Shown: positions 1-13,551, numbered from the stretch's first letter. The stretch: 64,000 nt of DNA from Cyclina sinensis (GCA_012932295.1 JAAONU010000016.1:38905241-38969240), one strand, 5' to 3'. Made by a program: numbers and translations. The notes: generated by a model from the letters alone, not told the origin.

Positions 1-119
1 GCCAGTGCTTAGTAAGTATAATGTCAAGTGACAGAATGATGGATGGCTTTTTATGTCACAGTCTTTTCATGCAAAGACATAAAGTGATTGAAGTAAAATG
101 TGGACAAACAAATTACCTT

Positions 120-640
120 AAACCTTGTTAATAAAGGGTAAAAGGCCAGAATATTCCTAGTAAGTATATAATGGTGAAAATGGCAAGGTGATATTCAGTG
201 AAAAAGGTAAATAACAGTAAAAAGGCGAGATGATTCATAACAAATAATTGTGAAAAGGCAAGATAATTTCCAATAAAAGGTCTAATAACCCCGTCAGGGG
301 CAAGCCGTTGTTTCCTTGAGCAAGAAACTTTACACTCATTGCTTAGTACTGGCTAGTTCCAGGAACGGATTCGAGAGTGTGTCTATAAGCTAATAGCTTC
401 CTACACAATCGAACTAAAATAAATTTGGTATAAACTAATAAAGGTACAAATCCAAGAGGATTTTCAATCAATGTTTAATAATTGTGAAAAAGCAAGAAGA
501 ATACAATCAAAGGTAAATGATAAAAATTGCAAGATGCTTTCAAATAAAGGATAAAAGTCAAGTGATTTTTTTTTTGTAAGAAAGGTAAGTTATGGTTAAA
601 TAAGGCAAAATTGTTTTCTGTTAGAATGGAGACCTAGAAT
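120..640. repeat. Decayed tandem array, about 35-40 bp unit, interrupted by a SINE
   Basis: Variants of 'aaaaaggcaagatgatttc' followed by 'aataaaggtaaat' recur near 140, 182, 221, 256, 488, 525, 553 and 603. The units are heavily diverged. A SINE core plus tail (about 289-440) sits inside the array and separates its two halves. Confidence 0.55.
289..440 (+). mobile_element. 5'-truncated SINE, same family as 4475-4685
   Basis: From 'gtcaggggcaagccgttg' to 'actaaaataaatttggta' this matches the 3' two-thirds of the complete element at 4475-4685 with few differences. The tRNA-like head is missing, as is usual for 5'-truncated retroposed copies. Confidence 0.8.
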
Positions 641-1254
641 AAATACATGGCAGAAATAAAGAAAAGAAAGTCAAATTATATCTGGAGGAGGTTTAATAAG
701 GCCAGGGAAGTAAAAGTGAGTGAAATACAGTAAATTAAACTGAAGTGAGGTAAACAAGGGAATGTTCGGGCAGTGAAAATTGGTCAACAGACATAACTGT
801 ACTGGTAAACAAAGTGAAATTTGGTAAGCAAAATAGGCTGACAAATTAGTATTTGATCATTTTACAAGTTAAGAAAGATTGTTTGTCATAACAGTGCAAG
901 TCACAGGAGACCATGCTTTGCTTTAAACTTGATAGAAGAGTAATTTCTTGGAAACATGCAACTTAATGAATGATGGCAGTTTCTGAAATAACCCTTGTCT
1001 TAGTATGACTGATTAGTTTTACCAGAAAAATAGGGTCAAGATCTTGATTGCTAAGCTCAGGAAAAAGCAGTATTCAAAAGGTTTCCTGAGACAACAGTGG
1101 AATAGTGTTTGGATTCCATGACTGTGTTTCATTACTGATAGCTCTTAATGTCTCTCTAACAAGAGCTTGAGAGTCTACAGTGACTTTTTCCACATTCCTC
1201 ACTTCCAGTGTAAGTACTGGTTTGAACCTAGAAAACAGTCATTGAGATTAAGAT

Positions 1255-1310
1255 AAGTTGCAAGAACTTGTTTCCCAATTCATTGTAAAGTAAGTAAGTT
1301 TAAACTATAA
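1255..1310 (+). mobile_element. SINE 3'-tail fragment
   Basis: The string 'ttgcaagaacttg' followed by 'attcattgtaaagtaagtaag' matches the tail of the SINE at 6996-7195 and the fragment at 46617-46705. No tRNA-like head is visible. Confidence 0.5.
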
Positions 1311-2034
1311 ACAAACAAGAACTTGGTGTCTGAAAATTGACAAGGAATCCTTGAAACATTCCTGTTGACATGTGTTTAGAGGGTTTGACACATCACAGTC
1401 AGTTATGCAGTCACAAAATGTCTGTATCAAGTCTGATTTTTAAGAAATGTTTATGCTGTTTTTCGTTTGGATATTACTTAAAACCTGAATTCCTGTGACA
1501 GACAAAACTAAGGGTTGAAAAAGTATTTCTGACTTCCCTTATGACTTTAAAGAGAAAGCCACAACACTGCTAAGTGGTGTCATAGTATTGACCTACTTTG
1601 TCCTGGAGTTTGTTAAGCATTATAAGCTCATTGTCTGGTGACTGTCATTTTCAGTAATTTTTTTTTTTTGTGAAGGAATTTACTGTTACCATGTCAGAGT
1701 CTAATTAAAATCTTTGGTTAAACCCTCTTGGCAGCTTGTTACTCTTGGGCAAAGTTAAGTTGACAAGTCAGTGTGGAAAGATTTCAGCTGGGTCGTTAAG
1801 AAAGAGAGCCTTCGAATGCATGTGAGGTGTGACTCACAAGTCATAAAGAAGGATTGATTATACAAGTGTGAAATCATGAAATCTTCTGGTAATGACAGAA
1901 CTTTAGTTTGACTCATGGTTATAGTTAGGATATTTGGTTGCAAGAGATAGATATTTGTACTTGATTCACTCAGACTGTAAGAAAAGTTCACATAAGAAAG
2001 TTATTTGCAGAATTGTGATTTGTTATAACGAGAT

Positions 2035-2206
2035 TGCTGATAATTATAGTAATGAAGGTTTGTGACATGGATAAAAATATCACAAGAAAAAATTGCTAAA
2101 GATCATTATAATGGAAAGTTTGTGGCCGAGAAAATATCATGAGAAAAATTGCTGAAGGTTACTTTGCTGAGATTTGAGGCCTAGATGAAATTTCACAAGA
2201 AAAGAG
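2035..2206. repeat. Tandem repeat, three units of 56-59 bp
   Basis: Units start at 'ttgctga/ttgctaa' near 2034, 2093 and 2149. Each contains a variant of 'gaaggtttgtggc' and ends in 'atatcacaagaaaaaa'. Divergence is moderate and there is no coding sign. Confidence 0.6.
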
Positions 2207-4106
2207 GAAAATATTGTAACCTAACTAGGAGTGGAATATTGGTTTTACAATGATTGATTCTCAGGTTAGGTAGCCTAAACTAAAAGTGAAAAAAATTAAA
2301 GATGAGAAATGCCCAAAAAGTCTGCTTTACCAGTGAATTATGTATCATTTTGAAGGCTATTTTTCTATGAGGCAGTGACACAAAACAGCTCTCTGTGTTT
2401 GAATGAAATCTTTCTCTATATACTGGGAGGCCTGAGGAGCTCTTTCATGTACATAAAACTTGATGTTTCTGTGAAAATGCAGACACGTAATGATGCGAAA
2501 AGTGTTGCCGAAGGACGACATGTACAAACAAATGGTTTGAACAGAGCTTGCTTATATTTCCCCAGAGCATCGTCAGTTACCTATTACTTGGTTCAGAATA
2601 GAGACAGTTATTGTATATTTGATTCTACAGAGCTCCTATGGCATTATTTGGAATCATTTTTGGTCCCAGGGGTCGGTTATCAATTGGTATAGAGTATAAG
2701 GTAGCGAAGAGACGTGAAACTTTAATGAGTGGCAGTCAGTTTATGATTGGGCAAAATAGATGATGGAGAGGGGGTCCAAACAAATCAATGAATTCATATC
2801 GCATTCGCCTCTATTGCTGGCCAATTACGAAGATTGCATTATTTTCGTGTGCAAACGCTGGGCACGTCTAACTTTTAAGCCCTGTAGTATCAAGACTGGT
2901 TCATAATGAAAATTGATTAGCTTTTGAAATAATGCGATGATGGCATATTAATAATAGAAAAGCATCCAATGATATATTGCAAAAGCATTTCATTTTCTTA
3001 TGTCTAGAAAACCACTATTTTTTTCTTGATGAAGGCTTGTTTATTGCGGAGCCAGTGTAATTTCCTGGTTTTGTTTATGATTTTAAGAATTATTTCTATT
3101 ATATATCTTGATCTATGAAGAAGTTTGGCATTTCACGACAGAATATATTGAAAAGCCTTTCTTGCCTATAATCTTTCTAATAAAAACTTCTATTTTTTGT
3201 TACATTGGGGAAAATATATTAAGCAAATGAATGGGCAAGAACAGTATTAATAATCTACTGAAATAGACAAAGGCCATCAGGAAATGTGGCCATGAATATA
3301 TGACACGCAGTGTATCCATAAATATACAGTTATTTTATGGAACCACTTTGGTGAATTAATGTGACTTTCAGTTGTAGCCATTGCAGCAGTATCTAAAATT
3401 GATTAGTTTCTTGTCAGCCCAGTGTGCATTTTACATTGACGTTGTGTCATTCCATTATGATTATAATACAATGAAGAAAAATGTAGCAAAAACTACAGTT
3501 TTTGCACTGTAAAATCTCGTTACCTTACATACTCGCATCGGAGATAGTAGAGTGAGAGAAAATACAGGGACACACTGGACCACTGATTGTCACAAATGTA
3601 CTATCCTATGTATTAGACAATTTTGCTAATTTGATTATATAGAATTACAATTGTACAGACTAATAAATATTTCTCTATTTCATTTGAGTTATGAAATTAC
3701 GATAATAAATATATTTCCTAAGTGTCGAGTTGACAGTATTATTCACATTAGTTTTGATACAGTGTGGTATTATCTAGGGAATGCTGAGATGATTGAAAAA
3801 AAGATGCATCACTGGGTGTCACATGGTGTCACAATGCCTGGAAAAAGCAGGGAATAGACAATCTTGTATAAATGTAAAAGTGACACTGACTGTAGTACAA
3901 AGATATTTCATTTGTATATTAGTAGATGTATACAGATTTTTTTATGTAATACATGGTTACAAAAAATTGCTAAATAGACTTATTTTGATCTGCAATTTAA
4001 GTTTGGCATGTAGGACTCATGCACTTTGGTTGCCCATTTGACTGACGCCCCCTGAATAGATTAGTTATTTTAAATGTGGGAGCAGTGCAAGATACAGAAA
4101 GCATCG

Positions 4107-4284
4107 CATTCCAGAGTCACCCATGGTTCTTTTGCATGCTCAGTGTATAGCACTGATACATGGGACCTCGGTTTAACGTCTCATCCGAAAGAATTTTAGT
4201 AATGTTAGTGGAGGAGCAGGGGATCGAACTCAGGACCCCTGGTATACTAGTCCAGCATGTTACCACTGGACCACATCTGCTCCT
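4107..4284 (-). mobile_element. tRNA-derived SINE with conserved core (minus strand)
   Basis: On the minus strand the element starts with a tRNA-like head. An A-box-like 'TGGTCCAGTGGT' lies at 4262-4273 and a B-box-like 'GAGTTCGATCCCC' near 4219-4231. Downstream is the core 'GGATGAGACGTTAAACCGAG', which I recognise from SINEs of aquatic invertebrates including molluscs. The family name is not asserted. It should be transcribed by Pol III and mobilised by a partner LINE. A 63-codon open frame across it is incidental. Confidence 0.8.
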
Positions 4285-4474
4285 GGTATATCTTGTCCAG
4301 TATCCCATTTATACTTTCTATAAATAATTACAGAAAAGTATGGAAAAAAAAGGAAAATATTTTAGTAAGTTGTTGAACATTTCCAGGCATGAAAGGAAAG
4401 CCGTTTTAACTTGGATAGTACAGGCCTGAAAAAGTACCTTAATTTTGGCATTGACTTTAAAAAGACCCTTAAAA

Positions 4475-4685
4475 GTGGCAGCGTGGCCGAGTGGTGAACG
4501 CATCAGAGTCAAAGGATTGCATGCCGTACAGGTTCAAACCCAGTCAGGGGCAAGCCGTTGTTTCCTTGAGCAGGAAACTACACTCATTGCCTAGTACTGG
4601 TTAGTTCCAGGAACGGATTCGAGAGTGTGTCTATAAGCTAAAACCTTCCTACACAATCGAACTAAAATGAATTTGGTATTAACAA
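4475..4685 (+). mobile_element. Full-length tRNA-derived SINE (Leu/Ser-like head)
   Basis: The head resembles a class-II tRNA (Leu/Ser type), with A box 'TGGCCGAGTGGT' at 4484-4495 and B box 'GGTTCAAACCC' at 4531-4541. A body of about 140 bp follows ('gtttccttgagcaggaaact' ... 'ttccaggaacggattcgaga') and an AT-rich tail. The copy at 289-440 shares body and tail, so this is a mobile family and not a tRNA gene. No anticodon arm can be drawn with confidence. Confidence 0.85.
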
Positions 4686-6995
4686 AAAAGAAGAAAATCG
4701 CCCTTTGCCTTAAAAGTCCCTAATTAGTCTTTGAAAATAGCATGGATAGCAATTGGGGCCCATAAATTCTCACCGCTGACACCTTAAATATAGATATTAC
4801 AAATTAATAGATCCTTCAATGGAAGAATGCAGAAACTTGATGCATTCATTTCATTGGACAGTGGAAATTGGTGATACCTGAATTAATATTTGTTGTTGGT
4901 GGCAACAATTGTTTCCTGGAATACAAAGGGAGACAGCCGGTACTCTTTTAATCCAATGAGTCAATTTGCAACCGCTTACATCAATGACAATTACAAATGG
5001 TGATGTGAATTACACAAAATTTTGGGAAAGTGTGTTTTTAATGAATGTTGGCTGCTTGAATTTTCATGGGTTTGTTGAGTTAATGGCAACAAACACAAGG
5101 CAAAATACTTCATTGTCAAGAACACACAGATTCAGGGAAAATGGGTCAGTCAGCATTGAAATCTCACACAAAATCAGAACACCATGTGAATGCTGTGAAA
5201 GTCTTGGAAAAAAATCTTAGTCTCTGTTAAAGTGAGTATTATACATAGGTATTACAAACCCCGAAAACATTGTAGACTGAAAAGGGAAAAGAAAATAGAA
5301 GCAAAATATTACAAAGATTTGAATACTTTATCCTTCCTCTTAGTGTAATCCTGAGTAAAAAAAATCCTGAATTTAAGATAAATAAAAGGATGCTCAAATG
5401 AGGGACAAAGAGGCTTGGTACAATTCTTGATACACCAGACGAATTAACTTTGAGTGGCTACAATCACACTTATTTGAAGAGAGGTAAACTTGACCAAAAT
5501 AAATATAGCCTTCAAAATAAAGCATCAATGAAATAGCAAATTTTAAGCCAAAGGTTTATTATATACATGTAACAAATCATGAAGTAACTTGAAATTTAGA
5601 AACCGTTAAGAATTTGTTAGGAATATTTTGAAATTCCAAAACTTTCATTCAGGATGACAGAGTTGGAAATATCACCGAACATATTTTGACTATGGGGTTG
5701 TTATATGTATCATATTATGAGGTAGTTATATTGTTGCATCCTTAAAATGAAGGGAATCTAATAATTAAAGTGCAGTTACATATAACCTATATGATGTGAT
5801 TGTGGCAGTGTAAAGTCTATCGCTGGGTTTTCACAGACATTGTAATTTCGATGACTGTAGCTGTCTGACATTTTTTAGCATTTTCTTCCTTTGATCGGTA
5901 AACCTTTTAATATTTCCATTAACTTGAATTCAATACCAGTCTGTGTTTAAAGGAAATGACAATAATTGAAGCTGTTAAACTTATTTAGTTTTTTTTTGTC
6001 TCCCGATATTTGAACTTTATGTCTACGATATTTGAAAGTTTTTGTTTTTTTTATCTTCGTTCAGTTATTGAAATGATATATAAAATTCATGCTTCAGTCC
6101 TCATATAGACCAAACTTAAAAGACAACAGTTGTTTTATTATTAAATCGATCACAAACTGTTTTTGACAGCAATATATTTGTTGTCTGCATTCTTTTAAAG
6201 GAGTGTTTGAGCTTGACAGTGAAAAATTTGATGTTGCTCTGACTTTATTCTACATGTACCATAGCAACTGGCGCATGATTTATTTCGCATTGGTTAATCA
6301 ATGTTTTTTGCCCCAAGAGGGAGCATATTGTTTTTGGTATGTCAGTCTGTCTGTTAGTTTGTTTGTTTGTCACAAAACTTTAACCTTTTTGAGGCCCCGC
6401 CGTTAGCATGGAGTTCATTTGAACGTAGCGCTTGTTTTACTCTGCCATTGATATCATGAATCACATGACCCCTAGAATGATTAAGTTGTCTGCTGCATAT
6501 ACAAACTTTCCTTATACCTCACAGATAAGGTTTCATCTTAGTAGAATTGATAGTTTTCTAAGCTGTTGGTAAGTTAAAGATGTAGTTTTAAGCTAAAGTT
6601 ACGAAAACCGCTGTTCTGAACAGTATGTTTTCTAATTGGAGAAATGCCTGAAACTTTAAAATAAGTTGTATAGATTTTAGGTCAGAATTATGAATATTGA
6701 TGGAAATGTGTCAAATTTCCTGCCAAGTTTTTTTTATTCGACTTTCTATTAGAGTTGTCGGTTTGTGTCAATAATTTACGCAGCTATTGGGTAATAAATC
6801 ATTGAATGTGCTTTGCAGTTTGACATAATTAAATTAATTTTGTATGCAATATTGGGATGGGTATTGTTCCAGTGTGTGCACTTTTTTTAGATTGAACATA
6901 GGAAAAGTATGGAAGTCTGTTACGGTCACTGTTAAGTTTATGGCAGTGCTGATGAAGCCATTTGTAGCTTTGTAAAGGGTATACATATGGAGAGA

Positions 6996-7195
6996 TATTG
7001 GTCAAAGGACCGAACTGGACTCCCAGTCAGGAGGCCCCTGGTTTGAATCCTACCAGGGGTGCAAGTCTCCAGCGACTTCGCACATTTCACCTTTTGGCAC
7101 ACACATGGTTTCTATGTGGGATTAATTATTATGTTGCAAGAACTTGTAAATTGAACAAGATCATTGTAAAATAAACAAGATAAACTAAACTCATT
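6996..7195 (+). mobile_element. tRNA-derived SINE, second family
   Basis: A B-box-like 'ggtttgaatcc' lies at 7040-7050 in a head that continues 'taccaggggtgcaagtctcc'. The tail 'ttgcaagaacttg' ... 'cattgtaaaataaacaagat' is shared with fragments at 1255 and 46617. The A box is degenerate ('ggagagatattggtcaaagg'). The body differs from the SINE at 4475. Confidence 0.65.
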
Positions 7196-8783
7196 TGGTA
7201 AACAATAATTGGATTGTTTGCAAAGTTCAAGAATATCCATCAGTAAAATTTCCTGTTAGTAAGATTTAGTGGTGAATGTGTCAAATGTACTTCTGATAAA
7301 ACAGATTCCCGCAAAGAGTAACTTCCCTTGTTACCTGACCACATGAAAATCAGTTGTAGCTGATATAACACGGCCGCTGACAATAGTTTGATTTAACTCG
7401 ATTATGTTTACATCTCTGCTGTAAATAGAATCTTGGTCAAAATTGCAGGAATAGTTTTTTTTATCATAACAGTAGTTTAAGTTTGGAAAGACAGGACAGA
7501 CTTTGCCTAAAAAGTCAAGGTCATAGCATAAAGTCAAAGTTCATTGTCTATGAAATACCATACCAAAAGAATTTTTTTTCTGCATGTTTTGTTACATTTC
7601 TGAGTCACAGCCAACTGACAGCTGTAAATTATGTCACTGATATTGACAAGTCCTGACCTTTTATTTCTTTAGTATAAGATATCTTCCAGCGTAGGATGCT
7701 GTTATACAAGTAATAGATCGAAGAAGAGAAAAAGAAAAGACATTATTTGTGTAAGAAACGATAAAGATCAACATAAGCACACTATCATTGTCTTAATTGC
7801 TTAGATTAGTCGTTAAAAATCTTTCTTTCTCGTTATTACTCTGAGACAAGCGTCTTGTTCTATAATTACTTTCTTTATTCGATAATGGAACTCTCATTAA
7901 ACATATTGACAGGATGTTATTTTTCCATTTCTCAGGTGTATCAGCTGACGAAATCAAGCCGTTTAGAAAGCAATGTCGAAAGGTTGAGCTTTCATTGTTT
8001 ACATATTTTGTTATACCAGAATTTTAAGGGCTGTTTTCGTCATTATTGTTCAGCATTTGAATTTCAACTGTCAACATTTTTCTGTAAAATTTCTTTAGAA
8101 TTCAGAACAAAAATGACATATTTTGGTGGACTGAATGACAAATTATCATGTGTGAAGAATTTAAGTCTTCTAATACACTGTCTGGCCGAGTATTATAATA
8201 CAGGTTTTTCACTTCTGTAATGTTCTATCTTAAATGTTTCCTGTGTTAATTTATTCTGTTCTACTACAACGATTACATGATAGCATTGATTTTTCATTCC
8301 ACATCATTAGAAGGGATAGAGAACAGCAGTTAGGTGAAACTCTGTTTTAATGATGGACAAATTTATTCATATAAGTTAAATTTCAGACATCAGGTTAACA
8401 GCAGTTATAAGCATATGAAGATTATTATACATGTAAATATTTTGTCCATTTCACAGGTGAAGGGGTCAAGCCAGGGCCCTCACGTTAGAAGAAACAGGGG
8501 CTAAGCTAGGGGCACATGTATGGTGTGTTCTCTTTTTATTTTTGTTATATTTACTTCATTGCAAAAAGATTGTTTGCACCTGGATTCACATGGCCCAAAG
8601 ACATAAAAAAAACATTAAATTACCATAAAAGGATGTCCATTCTTGGAAAAGAACAAGTTGTCCATTCTTTAGATGTGAAATTCCAAGATTAATCATATGT
8701 ATTAGGAACACATGTCAACTACTCAAACAATTAAATTAAGCTAACAGATATATACCAAAAGTAAGTTTGCTAAAAATAGGTTG

Positions 8784-8807
8784 TTTTTTTTTTTTTTTTT
8801 TTTTTTT
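8784..8807. repeat. Poly(T) tract
   Basis: An uninterrupted run of about 24 T. Confidence 0.9.
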
Positions 8808-10498
8808 AGAACTTAGCTTTCTTTCTTTCTAAATAAAGTGTTTTAGCTCCAGGTTTTCCCGAATACCTGAATAAATTACCTCTCTCTACTACAGTTGAAG
8901 GTATAACAGAAAGCTTGAAGGTAAAGTCTTTTTATTTAAACATGCATCATGACGGGTAATTATTGTCCAGATTGCATATAGTGAAGGAAGAAAGTTCATG
9001 ATCATAATTTGTAAAACCATTATAAGGCAAAAAATCTGTTTTTATTAAAGTGATAGGTTTGAAAGACAAAACATCACAAAAAATATTTTTCAGGTAAAAC
9101 TTAGAGCTTTTCTAAAATTTGAGCTCAAAGGTGTTGCCAGCCAGATCAAAACAGATGGAATTGTGATGAGTTTTTATTGTTTCAGAATCAGCATTTTATA
9201 GTACTAAATTGATGGTGAGAGCATGAAACAATGACAGAACGTTTAAACTATTTGCTGTTTCAACTTTTCCTACTGTTCTCTCCTGTTTGAAAAAAAAAGA
9301 AAAGAAAATTAGCCAGCTAAAAAGACCACCTAATGGTTAAAACCAGCCTGTTTTTGAGCCAAGATCAGCCACTTCTTTGCAAGTGAAGACAGCTGAAATC
9401 ACATTGCCTAAGTTTTGGACTACACTGCACCACAATTATTTCAGCACACTACCAATATAACATAATGAATAATAGCACTTTTAACATTTTCACCGTGAAG
9501 CATAGAATTAATAGGACTTTAGCTCATGTTTTCCGATCCTTACGTAACCTGTTTGTGTCATTTTGTTCAAACCGGTGCTGTAATAATTAAAAGCAGTGAA
9601 ATGGACTTTTCTCCTGTGACAGGAACTTGATACTATATAAATCAAGTCTGCTTTCCTGTTTCAATAGCGTGTGTTTTTTGCATGAGAGAAGGCATTAGTT
9701 GTTTTTTTTGTTGTTGTCCATTACACTGTACACATTTTCTGTGCATTTTCAGGTAAAGGTAATTGATTTGGCTTATCTCAGCAAAACGGCTGTTGCAGGT
9801 TTCATAATGCTTTTCAGCGTAATTGAATTATATATGTAATCTGATACATTTCTTCAGAGCAGTGGGGATTTTCAGAGAATACAGGATGTATGACAGTTTT
9901 CAGTGCTCAATTTATGACCGGGTTATGGTAAAAAAAAAATTCCAGTTTACTTCTGTGTCCTCTGAATAGGACATGAAACAGTAGTATTGTATGATGTACA
10001 TGCAGAAGGGTGGCAGTTTAAAGCAACACCTCCCCAAACTTAGATGATGTTCATTTCTAATGTGTATCATTAGACATTTATTTTGTTCTTCACTTATCAG
10101 GCTAGTAGCTCCTTTCTCAAGGTAACTTTGCTCCATGTCAGATAATATTCTGAATTCCTTGCTCTTTGGAAGTTTTCTTTATTTCTTAATCCTATTTCTT
10201 ATTATTGTAAGTACAATTTTCTTTGACCCCTGTATTAGATAATCTATTTAAGAAATGGTGATGTGGTACTGAACTGTTGGCAGATGAAACATTTATCCTC
10301 CATCTTGTTACTTCCCCCAGATATTTTGCTTTGTCCTTTTTCTTTGCTAACAATGAATTGTAAGTTTGAAATAAATATTCTTAGCTTCTGCTCCAAAACG
10401 CATTCATGATTTGGGTTATTATTTGGTGCTCAGAAGAGCACCTACTGTATTTGATATTGTCACATTTATAGCAAAAGTTATGGACTAGTTGTTACTGA

Positions 10499-10602
10499 TA
10501 ATTAATTTCTTTTATCATTATGTTGTTTCGCTGAATGAAAATTATTGACAATTAATTTCTTTTGTCATTATGTTGTTTCGCTGAATGAAAATTATTGAAA
10601 AT
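10499..10602. repeat. Tandem duplication, 50-bp unit, two copies
   Basis: 'attaatttcttttatcatta' at 10501 recurs as 'attaatttcttttgtcatta' at 10551, and the rest of the unit is nearly identical. The low divergence suggests a recent event. Confidence 0.9.
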
Positions 10603-13296
10603 TAACAAAGGTATTAATCTGAAAAAGTTGAAATATTTCATGGCTATGAATGTGAAAGTACCATGTTTGATGATTCTCAGCATTTTCTTAACATTTGGTC
10701 CGTTGATATTAATAAGTTAGTTCAACCTTGCCCTACGCATTGATCTCCCCTTCATTTAGGGAAGTAACTGCTGTGTGGTGTGGTGCTACATATGACGAAA
10801 TTAGAACTCAGTAAATATCGGCTAATATGTTTCCAGTCATAAAGTTCTGCCTTTTTTCCAGTTTCTTTAGAAGTTACTTATTTCATAATGACCTGAAGAG
10901 CAAGTTTAGTACAATTTAGTAAACCTTGTGTTTGTATAGATAAGAAACTGGACATTTCGCTACCCTGTACATATTTGCTACCTATGTTCTTTCATACCTA
11001 GTCTATTCACTACTTAGTAGATTGCTGCCAGGTTTATCGCAGACTAGCTTGTGAACACTTACCCGACTTAATATGAAAAGGTAGCGATATAGACCCTTAA
11101 ATCTATTGATATAACCTCCAACAAACAGAACAAGGATTAGTGGTAAGAGCATTGGTCTAGCAAACCACTTATGATAGAGGACAAATAGCACTCACAAATG
11201 GTCTATTTAAATGCAGTAACAGTTGTACAGTTATAAAAATATTCTGTATATGTAAAATTACATGTACCCAACACAATGACATCTTCAGAATCTTCTGCGG
11301 CGACTTGATGCTGTTCATCAATATTTTTCTTGTTGTTAGTATGAAATTATACTAATTTGCTATCAACGTTTTGATTTGTATCTTTTCCAAGACCCTATTT
11401 TATATGAAACCAGTCACTTGAAAAGGCAGTTGCCTTCATAGCAAAGTGAATTGGGACGTGTGTGACCAAAGTGTCACCAGTTGATAAACCCTGTGCTTCA
11501 GCTAAGATTCAAATTAGGACTTCCAAAAATTAGAGGTGAACCTTCCAACCTCTTAGCGATCAAGATCAGCTACTGTTGATGGTACCAATACAAAGCATGA
11601 CCACTACAGCGTTAAATTTTCTCGTTTGGTAGTTTGAAACCATTAAAGCTGTTTGACCCTAAAATGACTAGATAATTACTTGTAAGAAAGTATAGAATGC
11701 AGCTGTGTGGCACGTGTTAGTCAGTTTCCACTCTGACCGATGTCATAAAACAGACCTGTCATGTGGAATAAAAGCAAGAAAACGATAATTAAGAGTAGTG
11801 ATAGGTTTATTGGTATAAATCTTGACTTTGTAATTGTGTAAGGCAGAGAATTTATGTCACCTTAAGCTTGGATATTGTCATCGAGGGGATCATTGCAAAG
11901 TTACCTTCACAACTGGATGACAGTAGTTGACGTTGACTTTCACATTACCATGGCAACCTGTATGCTGAGACAATGCCTTTATTGATGAAGTCGAGCGAAA
12001 ATGGTTTTTAAATTCCCAAAGGGATTTCGGAAAATGGGAAATATACAGTTTCACGGCTTCAAAATAGCTATGATTTATAAGGTCACAAAAGCAAACTGTT
12101 GTGTTTTATTTCTTGATTGATCATTCCGTTCCCTGTTGTGATTTTATCAGGCCTCAATGGAGAGAAAATGTTATAAAATTGTTCAGATTGGTGTTGAGGG
12201 CGTCAAAAGCTAATGGCGTAGCAGCATTTAACAGGAGAAGATCACCGGACCCTTATTCCCACACCAATAAAGAACATACTTGCTAGTAAAACAAACAAAC
12301 TAATGTATTGTGGGTGAATTAGAAGGCTTAAGAGATACTGAAATGTTTTGTTAGATGCAAATTACATTTAAGTGTGTACAGGTCAAATTATTTCAGTTGA
12401 AAATTTTTGATAATTTGTACTACATGTGGTTTGCAGAATGATTTTATGGTACTGGCAGGAATATTATAGGATAAGTTATGTTGCTGTCATATACATGTAC
12501 AATGATAGACTGTATGTCTTGTAAACACTGTAATCAGTCTATATTAAATGTTTGAAGTTATGGTAAGTTACTTCTACATACTGTTCCTTACTGAAAAGAG
12601 ATTGAAACTGCATTACTGGAGTGGTAAGTATAGATTCTGTTATACAAGAAAGATGAGTGTACAATAAACAAATTAAAAAGTTATATAGTAATCATACTGA
12701 GATACACAAGCTTATTCAACTGTTCAGATTTTTCTGTTATCATTCCTGAAAGTAGTGCAGGTAAATCTTCACTCAGTCAGCCAATACCCCACTGGCAGTA
12801 TTGTGTTCACCTTATGACAGGTACAGACCATGATCATCAGTGTAGTCTAACCATAGTCTGCACTGTTCAAATTTCAGTCAATATGTATTCGGTAAATATC
12901 CCTATTAATGATATATGGCTTTATCGAAATTTAATAATTGTCAAGATCATTTTAGGAATTCAGGCAGAGAAGGGTTAAATATCTAAGCAACAGTCTTATA
13001 CTGTACTGAGAAGGTAAAGTATCAAGTGTCTACATTGTTATTCCAGGATGACAATAGAAGTATTTGCTATGTATCTGTACTGGTAATTTTTTTCATGGTG
13101 AGAGGTAACTGCATACATTATTATATTCATGCTGAAACGATATTATGAATTGGTGAGAAGCACTACAGTGCTCAGAAACTGAACTAAATGTATATCACAA
13201 AGATATGCTATCATGACACAGTATACCTGTCTTCAAGCACAACATGTTATGCTTTGTACTATATCAATAAAGAGATGAACATTTTTATATTTTCAG

Positions 13297-13372
13297 AGAT
13301 TGCAAAATTATACGAGATCCACAGTCTCTGAAGTCAAAGGGTTACGGCTTTGTGTCATTTGTAAACAAACAG
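13297..13372 (+). CDS. TIA1: TIA1/TIAR exon: second half of RRM2 with RNP1
   Basis: The acceptor is 'tatattttcag' and the donor CAG|gtaagt. The first base closes a split codon, then 25 codons read from 'DCKIIRD' to the RNP1 octamer 'KGYGFVSF' and 'VNKQ', ending in phase 0. RNP1 aromatic residues of TIA-family RRM2 stack on U-rich RNA. The exon ends just before the 'DAE' start of RRM2 helix 2, as in vertebrate TIA1/TIAL1. These proteins are nuclear-cytoplasmic regulators of alternative splicing and translation and nucleate stress granules. TIA1 and TIAL1 orthology cannot be told apart here; many invertebrates have one gene for both. Confidence 0.93.
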
Positions 13373-13551
13373 GTAAGTGTTGTCATTTTCAACAGTTCAG
13401 GAATATTATGAAATGTCAGTGTTTTGAAATGGAATTCATTCACGTATTTTGAAGATATTTTTACATACTTTTCTACTTTGTGATGCTTCTGATCTGGAAA
13501 CCGCCTAAATCTAGTAACTTCTTATGGTCCAGATGTGTTTGTATTAGAGTG

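Larger units (their letters stand above)
1..13296. other. Non-coding stretch upstream of first visible TIA1 exon
   Basis: I see no exon that would supply RRM1 or the first half of RRM2 (the RNP2-type 'VFVGDLS' strand) on the + strand here. The open frames present are short, AT-driven and lack conserved motifs or paired splice sites. What the stretch holds is SINEs, short tandem repeats and simple repeats, listed separately. It is most easily read as one large intron, or intron plus flank. The first visible exon starts with the last base of a split codon, so an upstream exon must exist. Confidence 0.6.

Noticed and set aside
4117..4308. 63-codon minus-strand frame
   Set aside because: It lies within a tRNA-derived SINE and reads through its promoter boxes.
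4484..4545. tRNA-Leu/Ser gene
   Set aside because: A and B boxes are present, but no convincing cloverleaf forms and a SINE body follows directly; a second copy of the body exists at 289.
7855..8220. 121-codon + strand open frame
   Set aside because: AT-driven composition, no domain or signal, no splice context; comparable chance frames are found all over the window.
12101..12286. Possible exon after 'ttttatcag' at 12150
   Set aside because: The peptide has no RRM or other recognisable motif, and no matching donor in a suitable phase was found.
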